In this document: piece after piece, positions 8,790 to 17,227 of the stretch
How the letters are laid out: each line of letters begins with the position of its first letter
Numbering within the stretch: the first letter of the stretch is position 1
Assembly: GCA_910585205.1 (NCBI GenBank)
Contig: CAJUCC010000008.1
Location: 1-64,000 of the forward strand
Direction: 5' to 3'
Source: an uncultured Lachnospiraceae bacterium
GTDB taxonomy: Bacteria; Bacillota; Clostridia; Lachnospirales; Lachnospiraceae
DNA length: 64,000 nucleotides
Translations under genes and position numbers: made by a program
The notes under the pieces: generated by a model
What the model was told of the DNA's origin: nothing
The model's database searches: none
Seen by the model: the letters and a program-made list of their open reading frames with translations, nothing else

Positions 8790-9531
8790 GAAAAAGCATG
8801 GCGTTGATTTCCGGGAGGTGTGGTATGCGGAGGAAAAATGCGGGCTGGACGGCATTATTCTTTACCGCGGGGCGAAAAAGCCGGTCGGAAAGGTACTGCG
8901 CGAGGTGCGGACGCTGATTACCGATCTGACCCTGACGGAAGAAGAACTTGTGGCCAAATGCCAGAAGGACTGCCGGTATCAGATCCGGCGGGCGGCCAGG
9001 GAAAACATTACGGTGGAATATAAGACGGGAGCAGAGATTACGGCGCAGGATATTGCGCAGTTTTGCGATTTCTTTATGGCGTTTTGGAAAAGCAAGGGCA
9101 TCAAAGACGAGACATACGAAAAATATAAAGAAGAGATCGAGACATATGCCGCCGCAGGCGTGTTTGCCATAACCTGTGCGAAGCAGGACGGGGAAGTGCT
9201 CGTATATCACACGTATATTGTGGGGGACACATTTGTCCGCTCATACCAGTCGGCGTCGCAGTTTCGCCGGGAAGGGGTCAGCGCCCGTATCGTGGGCATT
9301 GCCAACCGGTACCTGCACAAGTCGGATATGATGTATTTTAAAGAGATGGGAAAGACCGTGTATGACTGGGGCGGGGCGGGCCTGCGCGAAGAGGTGAAGA
9401 GCATTACGGAGTTTAAGGAGTCCTTCGGCGGCGACGAGCTGTATTATTACGACTGTGAGGATGCAGTGGGGCTGAAGGCGGAAGCGGTCAAGGGCATTAT
9501 CAATCTGATAGGGGTTTTAACGGATGACTAA
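8770..9531 (+). CDS. FemAB/GNAT-fold acyltransferase-like protein
   Basis: A 253-residue protein with the features of the FemAB-like branch of the GNAT fold. It has a Lys/Arg-rich CRYQIRRAAREN helix (residues about 67-78), a central EVLVYHTYIVGDTFVRS strand pair, and a C-terminal VYDWGGAG-x-KSITEFKESFGG segment. FemAB-type proteins transfer aminoacyl groups to peptidoglycan, and relatives in glycan loci acylate sugars. Its start lies 20 bases inside the previous gene and its end overlaps the DUF2334 gene, so the three genes are coupled. An acyl or aminoacyl modification of the glycan is my inference; the donor is unknown. Confidence 0.7.
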   Translation: MLVVNRKKKHGVDFREVWYAEEKCGLDGIILYRGAKKPVGKVLREVRTLITDLTLTEEELVAKCQKDCRYQIRRAARENITVEYKTGAEITAQDIAQFCDFFMAFWKSKGIKDETYEKYKEEIETYAAAGVFAITCAKQDGEVLVYHTYIVGDTFVRSYQSASQFRREGVSARIVGIANRYLHKSDMMYFKEMGKTVYDWGGAGLREEVKSITEFKESFGGDELYYYDCEDAVGLKAEAVKGIINLIGVLTDD

Positions 9532-10399
9532 TGTATGTCTTTTCCGGCTTGACGACATTACGCCGGACATGGATTGGAATAAATTTTACAGGGTCAAGGC
9601 GATTTTCGACAAATATAAGGTCAGGCCGCTGCTCGGTGTGGTGCCGGACAACGGCGACGCTGCGCTTGTGCGGGGAGAATATCATGAAGACTTCTGGGAA
9701 TATATGGCCTCCCTGGAGCGCAGCGGCTGGCTGATCGCGCAGCACGGATACCGGCATGTGTATGAGACAAAGGACGCGGGGCTGCTCGGATTGAAAAAGG
9801 CGAGTGAATTTGCGGGCCTTCCGTATGAAGTGCAGTACGACAAGCTGGAAAAGGGCAGGGAAATTTTGCAAAAAAACGGCCTGAATGCTACAATATTTAT
9901 GGCGCCGGGACACACATATGACAGAAACACGCTGAAAGCGCTGCGCAGACTGGAGTATACCTGTGTCAGCGACGGGTATGCCAATCTGCCGTATTATACA
10001 AAAGGGCTGTTGTTTGTGCCGAGCAGAAGCGCCAGGCCGCGCCTTTCTCCGGGACTGGATACCATCTGTATCCACTGCAATGATCTGGGCGAGCGGGATT
10101 ACGGAGAACTGGAAAACTTTCTGGAAGCCAATCATCAGCATGTGATTCCTTTTTCCGAAATTCTGGATCAGCTCTGGTATCCGAAAAAGACGCTGAAAGT
10201 CAGAGCGCAGGAGCGGAGCAATCTGCTGCTTTACCGAATCAGGCGGTATGCGGCGGGCAGTGAACGGCTGCAGGCATATCTGCAGCAGACGTGGGACGCG
10301 GACCGCGGGCGCAGACGGCGCAATCGCATACTGGGGCTGCCGCGCCTGTTATTTGGAGGCCCCCACGGCCGGAATCGGCGCCGGCACAAAGAACGATGA
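9524..10399 (+). CDS. DUF2334-type polysaccharide deacetylase
   Basis: A 291-residue protein of the NodB-like TIM-barrel deacetylase superfamily (DUF2334 branch). It has FRLDDITPDMDW near the N-terminus, which holds the metal-binding Asp pair, then IAQHGYRH with the metal His residues, and IFMAPGHTYDRNTLKAL. No signal peptide is visible, so it may act on a lipid-linked or nucleotide-linked intermediate inside the cell. A basic tail (RRRRNRIL, RNRRRHK) follows the barrel and is unusual. An AGGGGT ribosome site at 9510-9515 supports the start. The adjacent FemAB-like gene suggests deacetylation followed by another acylation; this is inference. Confidence 0.8.
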   Translation: MTNVCLFRLDDITPDMDWNKFYRVKAIFDKYKVRPLLGVVPDNGDAALVRGEYHEDFWEYMASLERSGWLIAQHGYRHVYETKDAGLLGLKKASEFAGLPYEVQYDKLEKGREILQKNGLNATIFMAPGHTYDRNTLKALRRLEYTCVSDGYANLPYYTKGLLFVPSRSARPRLSPGLDTICIHCNDLGERDYGELENFLEANHQHVIPFSEILDQLWYPKKTLKVRAQERSNLLLYRIRRYAAGSERLQAYLQQTWDADRGRRRRNRILGLPRLLFGGPHGRNRRRHKER

Positions 10400-10462
10400 C
10401 AGACAACGAGAGAAACGGCCGGAACGTACACATACGACAGGGCCTCCGGGAGAAGATAAATT

Positions 10463-12223
10463 ATGGATTTGGACATTATGAAAAAATTGCGCGTGGTGCT
10501 GAGCGCGAAACAGAAACGGCGTGTGGCCGGTTTATTGTTTTTGATTCTGATCGGCGCCATACTGGAGACGCTTGGCGTATCAATGATCCTGCCGATTGTG
10601 ATGGCGATTGTGGAGCCGGACGTGCTTACCGAAAACCGGATTGTGGCGGAGATCTGCCGTATGCTTGGGCTGGACAGTCTGGAACAGCTTGTGATTGTTA
10701 TGATTGCCGTGCTGATTTTTATTTTCGTGTTTAAAAATGCCTACCTGCTGTTTATGTATCATGTGCAGCATACCTTTATCTGCAACAGTCAGTTTTTGAT
10801 TTCCCGTGATTTGCTGCGGATTTATTTTAATAAGCCGTATGAGTTTTATCTGAACGCGAATACGTCGGATGTGCTGCGCACCGTGTACAGCGATACGACG
10901 GGCGTTTTTTCCCTGCTGCTGGAATGTATCCAGTTTCTGTCGGAATTTATCATTGCCGTCTGCCTCGGCCTTGTGCTGCTGGTCATTGATTTTCAGATGA
11001 TGGTTATTATGTGTTTTGTTCTGTTCGGGGTGACGGCGCTGATCGCGCTGCTGTTTAAGCCGAAGATGGGGCGTATCGGGCAGGAGGCGCGGGTGCGCCA
11101 GAGCCGGATGTATAACAGCATTATCCAGTCCATTATGGGAATCAAGGATGTAAAGATATTTGCGAAAGAGGAGTCGTTTCTGGAAGAATACGAAAATAAC
11201 GGCAGAAAGTTTTATGATCTCTCCAGAAGCCAGAAGGTGCTCGGCAGTGCGCCGCGGCTGATTATCGAAGCCGTCTGCATCGGCGGGATACTGGCTTATC
11301 TGGGAGTGATGATCGCGCTCGGGCGCAGCGTCACAAGCATGCTGCCGCAGCTGACCGCATTCGCCATGGCGGCCGTGCGGCTGATGCCCTGCGCGAACCG
11401 CATGAGCACATATCTGGCCAATATCGCTTACTATAAGCCTACGCTGGATTTTGTATACGAAAATGTGGAAATGCCTCAGAATGTCAAAGCGGAATACAAT
11501 CCGAAAACCGCCGACCGGGGCGGCGGGGAAAAGCTTCCTTTTACTGAGGAAATCACGATCGAGCAGATCAGTTATCAATATCCGAATTCCGACAAAAAAA
11601 TATTTGACCGGGCGGATATGCGGATTCCGATCGGGAAATCGGTGGGAATCGTGGGTAAATCCGGCGCGGGCAAGACGACGCTGGTCGATATTATGCTCGG
11701 CCTGCTGGACGCCCAGGAGGGACGCATTTTATGCGACGGAACGGATGTGCTGACCAACTACCGCGGGTGGCTGCACAATATCGGTTATATCCCGCAGTCC
11801 ATCAATCTGATTGACGATACGATACGGGCCAATGTGGCGTTCGGCATTCCGCGGGAGAAGGTGGACGAGCAGCGGGTGTGGGAGGTGTTGGAAGAAGCGC
11901 AGCTCACCTCGTTTGTAAAGGAACAGCCGGAGGGGCTGGACACGGAAATCGGAGAACGGGGCATTCGCATGTCCGGCGGACAGCGGCAGCGTCTGGGGAT
12001 AGCGAGAGCATTGTATCATGACCCGGAACTGCTCATACTGGACGAGGCGACTTCGGCGCTGGACAACGATACGGAAGCGGCCATTATGGAAGCGATCAAT
12101 AATTTCCACGGCAGAAAGACGATGCTGATTATTGCGCACAGACTCAAGACGATCGAAAACTGTGATATGATATTTGCGGTCAGGGACGGCAGAATCGTGC
12201 AGGAGAAACAAAATGGACATTAA
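10463..12223 (+). CDS. ABC transporter, fused permease and ATPase (MsbA/PglK-like flippase)
   Basis: A 586-residue half-transporter with about six membrane helices in the first 320 residues and an ATPase domain after about residue 365. Walker A GKSGAGKTT is near residue 400, the signature MSGGQRQRLG near 503, Walker B LLILDE near 523, and the switch His lies in IAHRL. Its extended linker and domain order match PglK and MsbA, which flip lipid-linked glycans. No other flippase (Wzx/MATE type) occurs in the window, so this is the best candidate for moving the polyprenyl-linked oligosaccharide. A GGGAGAAG ribosome site precedes the ATG. The 63-base gap before it holds nothing else I recognise. 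Confidence 0.9.
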   Translation: MDLDIMKKLRVVLSAKQKRRVAGLLFLILIGAILETLGVSMILPIVMAIVEPDVLTENRIVAEICRMLGLDSLEQLVIVMIAVLIFIFVFKNAYLLFMYHVQHTFICNSQFLISRDLLRIYFNKPYEFYLNANTSDVLRTVYSDTTGVFSLLLECIQFLSEFIIAVCLGLVLLVIDFQMMVIMCFVLFGVTALIALLFKPKMGRIGQEARVRQSRMYNSIIQSIMGIKDVKIFAKEESFLEEYENNGRKFYDLSRSQKVLGSAPRLIIEAVCIGGILAYLGVMIALGRSVTSMLPQLTAFAMAAVRLMPCANRMSTYLANIAYYKPTLDFVYENVEMPQNVKAEYNPKTADRGGGEKLPFTEEITIEQISYQYPNSDKKIFDRADMRIPIGKSVGIVGKSGAGKTTLVDIMLGLLDAQEGRILCDGTDVLTNYRGWLHNIGYIPQSINLIDDTIRANVAFGIPREKVDEQRVWEVLEEAQLTSFVKEQPEGLDTEIGERGIRMSGGQRQRLGIARALYHDPELLILDEATSALDNDTEAAIMEAINNFHGRKTMLIIAHRLKTIENCDMIFAVRDGRIVQEKQNGH

Positions 12224-13727
12224 TTTATTTTTTCAGGGCTATGATTCGGTGAACGGCTATCAGGCTTCGATTCTGGAAGAGATCGACCGGGCGGTGCACC
12301 TGCGGCGGTGTGTGCTTACGAGCCGGGACAATGATGGAAATGACAGATACGATCCGCAGAAATACGAAAAAGTCGATTATGATATGTGCGCCAATGCCAG
12401 ATATGAATACTGTATGGACATGAATACGCTGCGCCCGCTTTCCCGGGAACTGCTGGCGGCCATGGAGCCCTATGAACCGACGGCAGTCAAAATGCTCTGC
12501 CGGATAACGGACTTTGATATTTTTACGTATGATGAAGCAAAACGGTTTTATCTGCACCATCTGCGCTTCTGGAATGATGTATTCGAGCGCAATGCCATAA
12601 ATTTTGTGTTTCTGACCGGCATTCCCCATCATACGCACGATTATGTGATTTATGCGCTGACGAAGGCGAAAAAAATCCCCATGTGTATTCTGGCGCCGAC
12701 CCACCTGCCGCACTGGTGTTTTGTCGGAAACGATTTGTACCGGCTGTATGAACGGCTGGACAGCGCTTATGCAAGGGAGTGCGGCAACACACAGCCGGTG
12801 GAGCTGCCGGCGGATGTGGAGGAATATTATCAGGCGCTGCTGCGGGAAAACAAGCAGAAGAAAATGCAGGTTATGCTCGGTTCGGGCAGCAAAAAAGAAC
12901 ATGCGCGGAAAGAGAAACGACAGATTATGGGATATGTCATGCGGGACAAGATTGCGAAAAGACAACTCTCCCGCATCAAACACGGGATACTGGACTCCCT
13001 GCGCGGCGGCTGCACAGCGCCGCTGCGGAAAAATCTGCAGTGGATGAAGAAAGACGCCTATCATATCCGAAAGGTGCGTCATAAGCTGAAAGCCTGTGAC
13101 AGGATAGCGGATTATGAAAAGACGGCCGTGATACCGGACATGAAGCGGGAAAAATACGTGCTGTTTCTGCTTCATTTGCAGCCCGAGGCCACGACACTGC
13201 CGCAGGCGGGCGTATTTGCGGAGCAGGAATTGTGCGTGCAGCTTCTGGCTCCCGTTTTGAAGGAATATGGCATAAAGCTGTATGTAAAAGAGCATTTTGT
13301 ACAGCCTTATCGCACGAAAAATTTTTACCGGGATCTGCGGCAGACGGATAATGTGACACTTGTCAGCAGCGATGTGGATTCGGTGGATCTGCTGGCGCAC
13401 TGCGTGGCGGCGGCGACACCGGCCGGAACGGTTTCCATCGAAGCCATTGCCAATGGCAGACCGGTCCTGGTGTTCGGCCATGGCGGCTTTGAGCATGGCC
13501 CCGGCATCTATCAGGTGGGCAATGAAGATGAATGCAGAGCGGCCGTTGCGGATATCCTGCAGGGCAGGGAAATTTCCGAGCAGGCGGTGCGGAATTACTT
13601 CAAAGCGTTTGCGGACAGCGCACTGTGCGTATATTCCCCCATCGAAGGGGCAGAGCCGGAACTGGTGGAAAAGAGCCGGCGGGAAATTGTGAATCTGGCA
13701 GTCAGAGAAATAAGAGGTGCGATATGA
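12213..13727 (+). CDS. Capsule-synthesis (KpsC/KpsS-like) domain protein
   Basis: A 504-residue cytoplasmic protein. The C-terminal half (from about residue 320) has the capsule polysaccharide biosynthesis signature: LLHLQPEATTLPQAGVF, then LYVKEHF, ATPAGTVSIEAIANGRPVLVFG, and GIYQV. These match Capsule_synth-type Kdo or sugar transferases. The N-terminal half (residues about 1-300) looks like an unrecognised GT-B acceptor domain and includes a basic stretch near 240-310. I use the ATG at 12213, preceded by AGGAGA at 12201-12206; it overlaps the ABC gene by 11 bases. It may transfer the nonulosonate made by the following module, which is an inference from position only. Confidence 0.72.
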   Translation: MDINLFFQGYDSVNGYQASILEEIDRAVHLRRCVLTSRDNDGNDRYDPQKYEKVDYDMCANARYEYCMDMNTLRPLSRELLAAMEPYEPTAVKMLCRITDFDIFTYDEAKRFYLHHLRFWNDVFERNAINFVFLTGIPHHTHDYVIYALTKAKKIPMCILAPTHLPHWCFVGNDLYRLYERLDSAYARECGNTQPVELPADVEEYYQALLRENKQKKMQVMLGSGSKKEHARKEKRQIMGYVMRDKIAKRQLSRIKHGILDSLRGGCTAPLRKNLQWMKKDAYHIRKVRHKLKACDRIADYEKTAVIPDMKREKYVLFLLHLQPEATTLPQAGVFAEQELCVQLLAPVLKEYGIKLYVKEHFVQPYRTKNFYRDLRQTDNVTLVSSDVDSVDLLAHCVAAATPAGTVSIEAIANGRPVLVFGHGGFEHGPGIYQVGNEDECRAAVADILQGREISEQAVRNYFKAFADSALCVYSPIEGAEPELVEKSRREIVNLAVREIRGAI

Positions 13728-14704
13728 AAAAAGTTTTGGTAACGGGTGCGGACGGCTTTATCGGCAGTCATCTGGTGGAACACCTGATGCGGAAAGGCTA
13801 TGAAGTCAAGGCATTTACGTATTATAATTCATTTAATACATGGGGGTGGCTGGATACCTTCCCCCAGGAAACGCTGCGGGAAATCGAAATTTTCCAGGGG
13901 GACATCCGGGATCCCAACGGTGTGCGGGAGGCAATGAAAGGTGTGGACGGCGTATTTCATCTGGCGGCGCTGATCGCCATTCCGTTCAGTTATCATTCGC
14001 CGGATTCTTATGTGGATACGAATATCAAGGGAACGCTGAATGTGCTGCAGGCGGCACGCGATCTGGAGCCGGAACGCGTTTTGGTGACATCCACGTCGGA
14101 GGTATACGGCACGGCGCAGTATGTGCCGATCGACGAGAAGCATCCGTATCAGGGGCAGTCGCCGTACTCCGCGACAAAGATCGGCGCAGACAGGCTGGCG
14201 GAAAGCTTTTACCGGAGCTTTCATCTGCCGGTGACGATCGTGCGGCCGTTTAATACATTCGGCCCCAGACAGTCGGCGCGCGCCGTGATACCGACGATCG
14301 TGACGCAGCTTCTGGCAGGGAAAGAAACCATTCAGCTCGGTTCCCTGACGCCCACGCGGGATTTTAACTATGTCAAAGATACGGTGAACGGATTTTATGA
14401 GATTGCCGTGTCCGGGCGGACGATCGGCGAGGAGATCAATATCGCCACGCAGCGCGAGATCACCATCGGCGATCTGGCAAATGAGTTAATCAGGCAGATC
14501 AATCCCGCCGCGCAGATTGTCTGCGACACGCAGCGTACACGGCCGGAAAAGAGCGAAGTCAACCGGCTGCTCGGCAGCAATGAGAAGATAAAACGTCTGA
14601 CAAAATGGACGCCGCAGTATACGTTTGAAGAAGGGCTGGCGGAGACAATCGCATGGATCCGGGAGCATATGGACAGCTATAAGACCGATATTTATAATCT
14701 ATAA
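13724..14704 (+). CDS. legB: NAD-dependent 4,6-dehydratase (LegB-like)
   Basis: An SDR enzyme of the LegB family, which removes water from a nucleotide-activated GlcNAc in legionaminic acid synthesis. Evidence includes VTGADGFIGSHL at residues 6-17, YYNSFNTWGWLDTFP, AALIAIPFSYHSPDSYVDTN, STSEVYGTAQYVPIDE, and the catalytic Tyr148-x3-Lys152 in SPYSATK. The LGSLTPTRDFNYVKDT motif is also typical of LegB. Length 326 is standard. The start at 13724 overlaps the previous stop and is preceded by AAGAGGTG at 13712-13719. It heads a nonulosonate-like module, although the LegC aminotransferase that normally follows is missing here. Confidence 0.9.
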   Translation: MKKVLVTGADGFIGSHLVEHLMRKGYEVKAFTYYNSFNTWGWLDTFPQETLREIEIFQGDIRDPNGVREAMKGVDGVFHLAALIAIPFSYHSPDSYVDTNIKGTLNVLQAARDLEPERVLVTSTSEVYGTAQYVPIDEKHPYQGQSPYSATKIGADRLAESFYRSFHLPVTIVRPFNTFGPRQSARAVIPTIVTQLLAGKETIQLGSLTPTRDFNYVKDTVNGFYEIAVSGRTIGEEINIATQREITIGDLANELIRQINPAAQIVCDTQRTRPEKSEVNRLLGSNEKIKRLTKWTPQYTFEEGLAETIAWIREHMDSYKTDIYNL

Positions 14705-14718
14705 CCCGGGAGATTACT

Positions 14719-15783
14719 ATGAACGAAAAGACCGCAAAACTCTGCATTCCACCGACATTTTCCATTCTGGAAGCGATCAAGGTGCTGGATGAAACACATG
14801 AACGGATTGTCCTGATCGTGGAAGGCGGTATCCTTCTGGGCGTATTAACCGACAGTGATGTCAGAAAGTGGATACTGAAAAACGGAGATATGGCGGAAAC
14901 GGTGACGGAAGTGATGACCAGACAGCCGATCAGTGTTACGGGGGAAAACCGCGGCCTCGCGATGCGGCTGATGCAGCAGCATGGGATCGACGCAATCCCG
15001 GTGCTGGACGAGGGCGGCCGTCTGCTGGACATTCAGTTCCGCTATGAGACACCGGAAAAAAAGAAGCATTCCGGGGAAAAGACGACGGCTCCGGTCGTAA
15101 TTATGGCGGGCGGAAAAGGCACCCGGTTACTGCCGTATACACAGGTGCTTCCCAAACCGCTGCTGCCGATCGGGAATACGACCATTCTGGAGCAGGTGAT
15201 CGACACGTTTCGGGATGCGGGATGCGATCGCTTTTATGTGTCCATTCATTATAAAAAGAATCTGATCAAAGCATATTTTCAGGATCTGCATCCCTCCTAT
15301 GAGGTAAATTATGTGGAGGAGGGGCAGTTCCTTGGGACGGCGGGGAGCCTGTATCTGGTCCGGGACCGGATCCGGGAACCGTTTTTTGTCAGCAACTGTG
15401 ATATTCTGCTCGATGTGGATTACGGAAAGGTTATGAGATTTCACCGTGAAAATGCCAATGCCATTACGCTGATTACGTCGCTGAAAAATTATACCATTCC
15501 CTATGGGGTCGTCAATATCGATGGGGACGGACAGGTGGAAAGCCTTTCGGAAAAGCCGGAGATGAGCTTCCTCGTCAATACGGGTGTCTATGTTCTGAAC
15601 CCGGAAGTGCTGAGCCTGATTCCCGGGGAGACATTTATGCATATTACCGACCTGATACAGATCTGCCTTGACCGTGGGGATAAAGTGGGGGTATATCCGG
15701 TGACAGAGAAAGCATGGGAAGATATGGGCGAGTTCGGAAGCCTGGAGGAGATGCTGAAGAAAAGGGGAATCTGTTTTGAATAA
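14719..15783 (+). CDS. CBS-domain sugar-1-phosphate nucleotidyltransferase (PtmE-like)
   Basis: A 354-residue fusion of two N-terminal CBS domains (residues about 8-115; GVLTDSDVRKWI and MTRQPISV are typical) with a nucleotidyltransferase domain from about residue 125. The latter shows AGGKGTRLLPYTQVLPKPLLPIG in two parts, then FLGTAGSLYLV and FFVSNCDILLD. PtmE of Campylobacter has this architecture and makes GDP-glucosamine for legionaminic acid. The CBS pair may sense a nucleotide ligand. It follows legB by 14 bases, fitting the GDP-linked legionaminate route. The nucleotide used (GTP versus others) cannot be read from sequence. Confidence 0.85.
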   Translation: MNEKTAKLCIPPTFSILEAIKVLDETHERIVLIVEGGILLGVLTDSDVRKWILKNGDMAETVTEVMTRQPISVTGENRGLAMRLMQQHGIDAIPVLDEGGRLLDIQFRYETPEKKKHSGEKTTAPVVIMAGGKGTRLLPYTQVLPKPLLPIGNTTILEQVIDTFRDAGCDRFYVSIHYKKNLIKAYFQDLHPSYEVNYVEEGQFLGTAGSLYLVRDRIREPFFVSNCDILLDVDYGKVMRFHRENANAITLITSLKNYTIPYGVVNIDGDGQVESLSEKPEMSFLVNTGVYVLNPEVLSLIPGETFMHITDLIQICLDRGDKVGVYPVTEKAWEDMGEFGSLEEMLKKRGICFE

Positions 15784-15808
15784 GGAAGAGGCGCTTCGGA
15801 GGGAATAG

Positions 15809-16306
15809 ATGGACTATGAAAAATACATAGAGAAAGACATTCTGGAAAAGTATGAATTTTATAACTACGGACATGCTCTGGAGATTTTATGTGATGCTTT
15901 TCCGGCGGAATGGAAGGAACTGCAGGACTGCCTGCGGCGTCTGCGGCTGACATTGGCCGATTTGAAGAAAGCGGGCGGAAACGAATCGCCGATCCCCAAA
16001 AAGTTTGATGAAGTATTATATCCGTATGGGTGGCGGGAGATACGGATCAGCAAGGATCAAACATTCGACCGTGATCTGCTGGCGATGAAGCGTGAGCACA
16101 GCCAGAAGCCGGACGAGATCATTCCCATTATTGAAGCCTGCAGTCAGGGACCGCGGATCGAACTTTTTGCGCGCGGTGTGCGTCAGGGATGGGATATGTG
16201 GGGAAACCAGGCAACCGCGGATTATGAGCCGACATGGGATACGTATGCGAATCATACGACAGCGCAAGCGGAACAATGTTGCAATGAAAACAGCAGTGCA
16301 GGATAA
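15809..16306 (+). pseudogene. Fused relic of a restriction-modification system (BglII-like endonuclease N-terminus joined to MT-A70 methyltransferase C-terminus)
   Basis: This 165-codon frame joins two unrelated pieces. Residues about 15-82 look like the N-terminus of BglII/BstYI-family endonucleases: YNYGHALEIL, FPAEWKEL, GGNESPIPKKFD, and YPYGWREIRIS. Residues about 93-150 look like the C-terminus of MT-A70-family adenine methyltransferases: MKREHSQKPDE, ELFARGVRQGW, WGNQA, and TWDTYANH. The endonuclease catalytic part and the methyltransferase DPPW and cofactor motifs are absent, so neither activity can remain. The most direct explanation is an in-frame deletion between two co-oriented genes, with the join at about 16055-16085. 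A good ribosome site (CGGAGGG, 15797-15803) remains, so the fusion may still be translated. Confidence 0.75.
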
Positions 16307-16325
16307 AATAAAGGCAGGGAACCAA

Positions 16326-17186
16326 GTGGAAAAAAAGATTCTGGTAACGGGGGCAGGCGGTTTCATCGGGCGTGCGCTTGTCTCTTATCTGAAACGGAGA
16401 GGGGAATCGGTACGCGGCGTATCTTCTGGTGAGCTGGATGTGGCGGACCGGAAAATGGTGGAAGGGTTTTCCCTGGCGTCAATCGGGCATGTGGTGCATC
16501 TGGCGGGTAAGACGTTTGTGCCGCGCAGCTGGGAGGAGCCGGGAGAATTTCTGGAGACAAATATGGCGGGAACGCTGCACATGCTGGAAGCGTGCAGGAG
16601 GCACGATGTCCCCATGACCTATATCAGCGCATATATCTACGGACAGCCGGAGCGTATTCCGATTCGGGAGACGGATCCGATCCGTCCGAACAATCCGTAT
16701 GCGAAATCAAAATATATGGCGGAGGAACTCTGTGCCTTTTATGCGCAGCAGTTCGGCGTGCGGGTGAGTATTATCCGGCCGTTTAATGTGTATGGCGCGG
16801 GGCAGAAACGGGACTTTCTGATTCCGCAGATTATCGGACAGGCTATGGAGGAAGAATGCATCCGGGTGATGGATCTGGCGCCGAAACGGGATTACATTTA
16901 TCTGGACGATCTGTTGGAAGCCATTTTCCTGACAGTAAAAAATGTGCAGGATTATGACGTATTCAATATCGGCTCGGGCATTTCCCATTCGGTGGGGGAA
17001 GTGATTGAAACGGTGCAGCGGATTTTGGGCACGGATAAGCCGGTGGAATGCAGAAACGAAACACGGCGCAATGAGATGAATAACGTGGTGGCGGATATTT
17101 CTCATGCGGAAAGCGTATTGGGCTGGCATCCTTCCCATACATTGGAGCAGGGACTGACAGTCATGACGGAAACGTACAGGGCGTGA
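16326..17186 (+). CDS. SDR family sugar epimerase/dehydratase/reductase
   Basis: A 286-residue extended SDR protein. VTGAGGFIGRAL near the N-terminus binds NAD(P); VHLAGKTFVPRSWEEP and TYISAYIYGQPE follow; NPYAKSKYMAEEL supplies the catalytic Tyr-x3-Lys; RPFNVYGAGQK is a family motif. It is somewhat short for a 4-epimerase, and its product in the nonulosonate module is unknown; a C4 epimerase, 4-reductase or dehydratase are all possible. The start is uncertain. I prefer the GTG at 16326, with AAGGCAGGGA at 16311-16320, over the ATG at 16284, because the conserved fold begins at once. It lies directly after the restriction-modification relic. Confidence 0.8.
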   Translation: MEKKILVTGAGGFIGRALVSYLKRRGESVRGVSSGELDVADRKMVEGFSLASIGHVVHLAGKTFVPRSWEEPGEFLETNMAGTLHMLEACRRHDVPMTYISAYIYGQPERIPIRETDPIRPNNPYAKSKYMAEELCAFYAQQFGVRVSIIRPFNVYGAGQKRDFLIPQIIGQAMEEECIRVMDLAPKRDYIYLDDLLEAIFLTVKNVQDYDVFNIGSGISHSVGEVIETVQRILGTDKPVECRNETRRNEMNNVVADISHAESVLGWHPSHTLEQGLTVMTETYRA

Positions 17187-17227
17187 AAACAAAAATAGTG
17201 ACATGATTGTCAGAAAGGGGACGGCAT

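Noticed and set aside
12225..13496. A 423-codon open frame on the minus strand, opposite the capsule-synthesis-domain gene
   Set aside because: It is antisense to a gene with clear motifs and a ribosome site. Its translation is rich in His, Arg and Gln with no recognisable domain, as expected for a reverse-frame shadow of GC-rich coding DNA.
17207..17227. TTG at 17207 as the start of the NeuB-family gene
   Set aside because: AAAGGGGA at 17214-17221 is properly spaced for the ATG at 17228 and the conserved fold begins after it.
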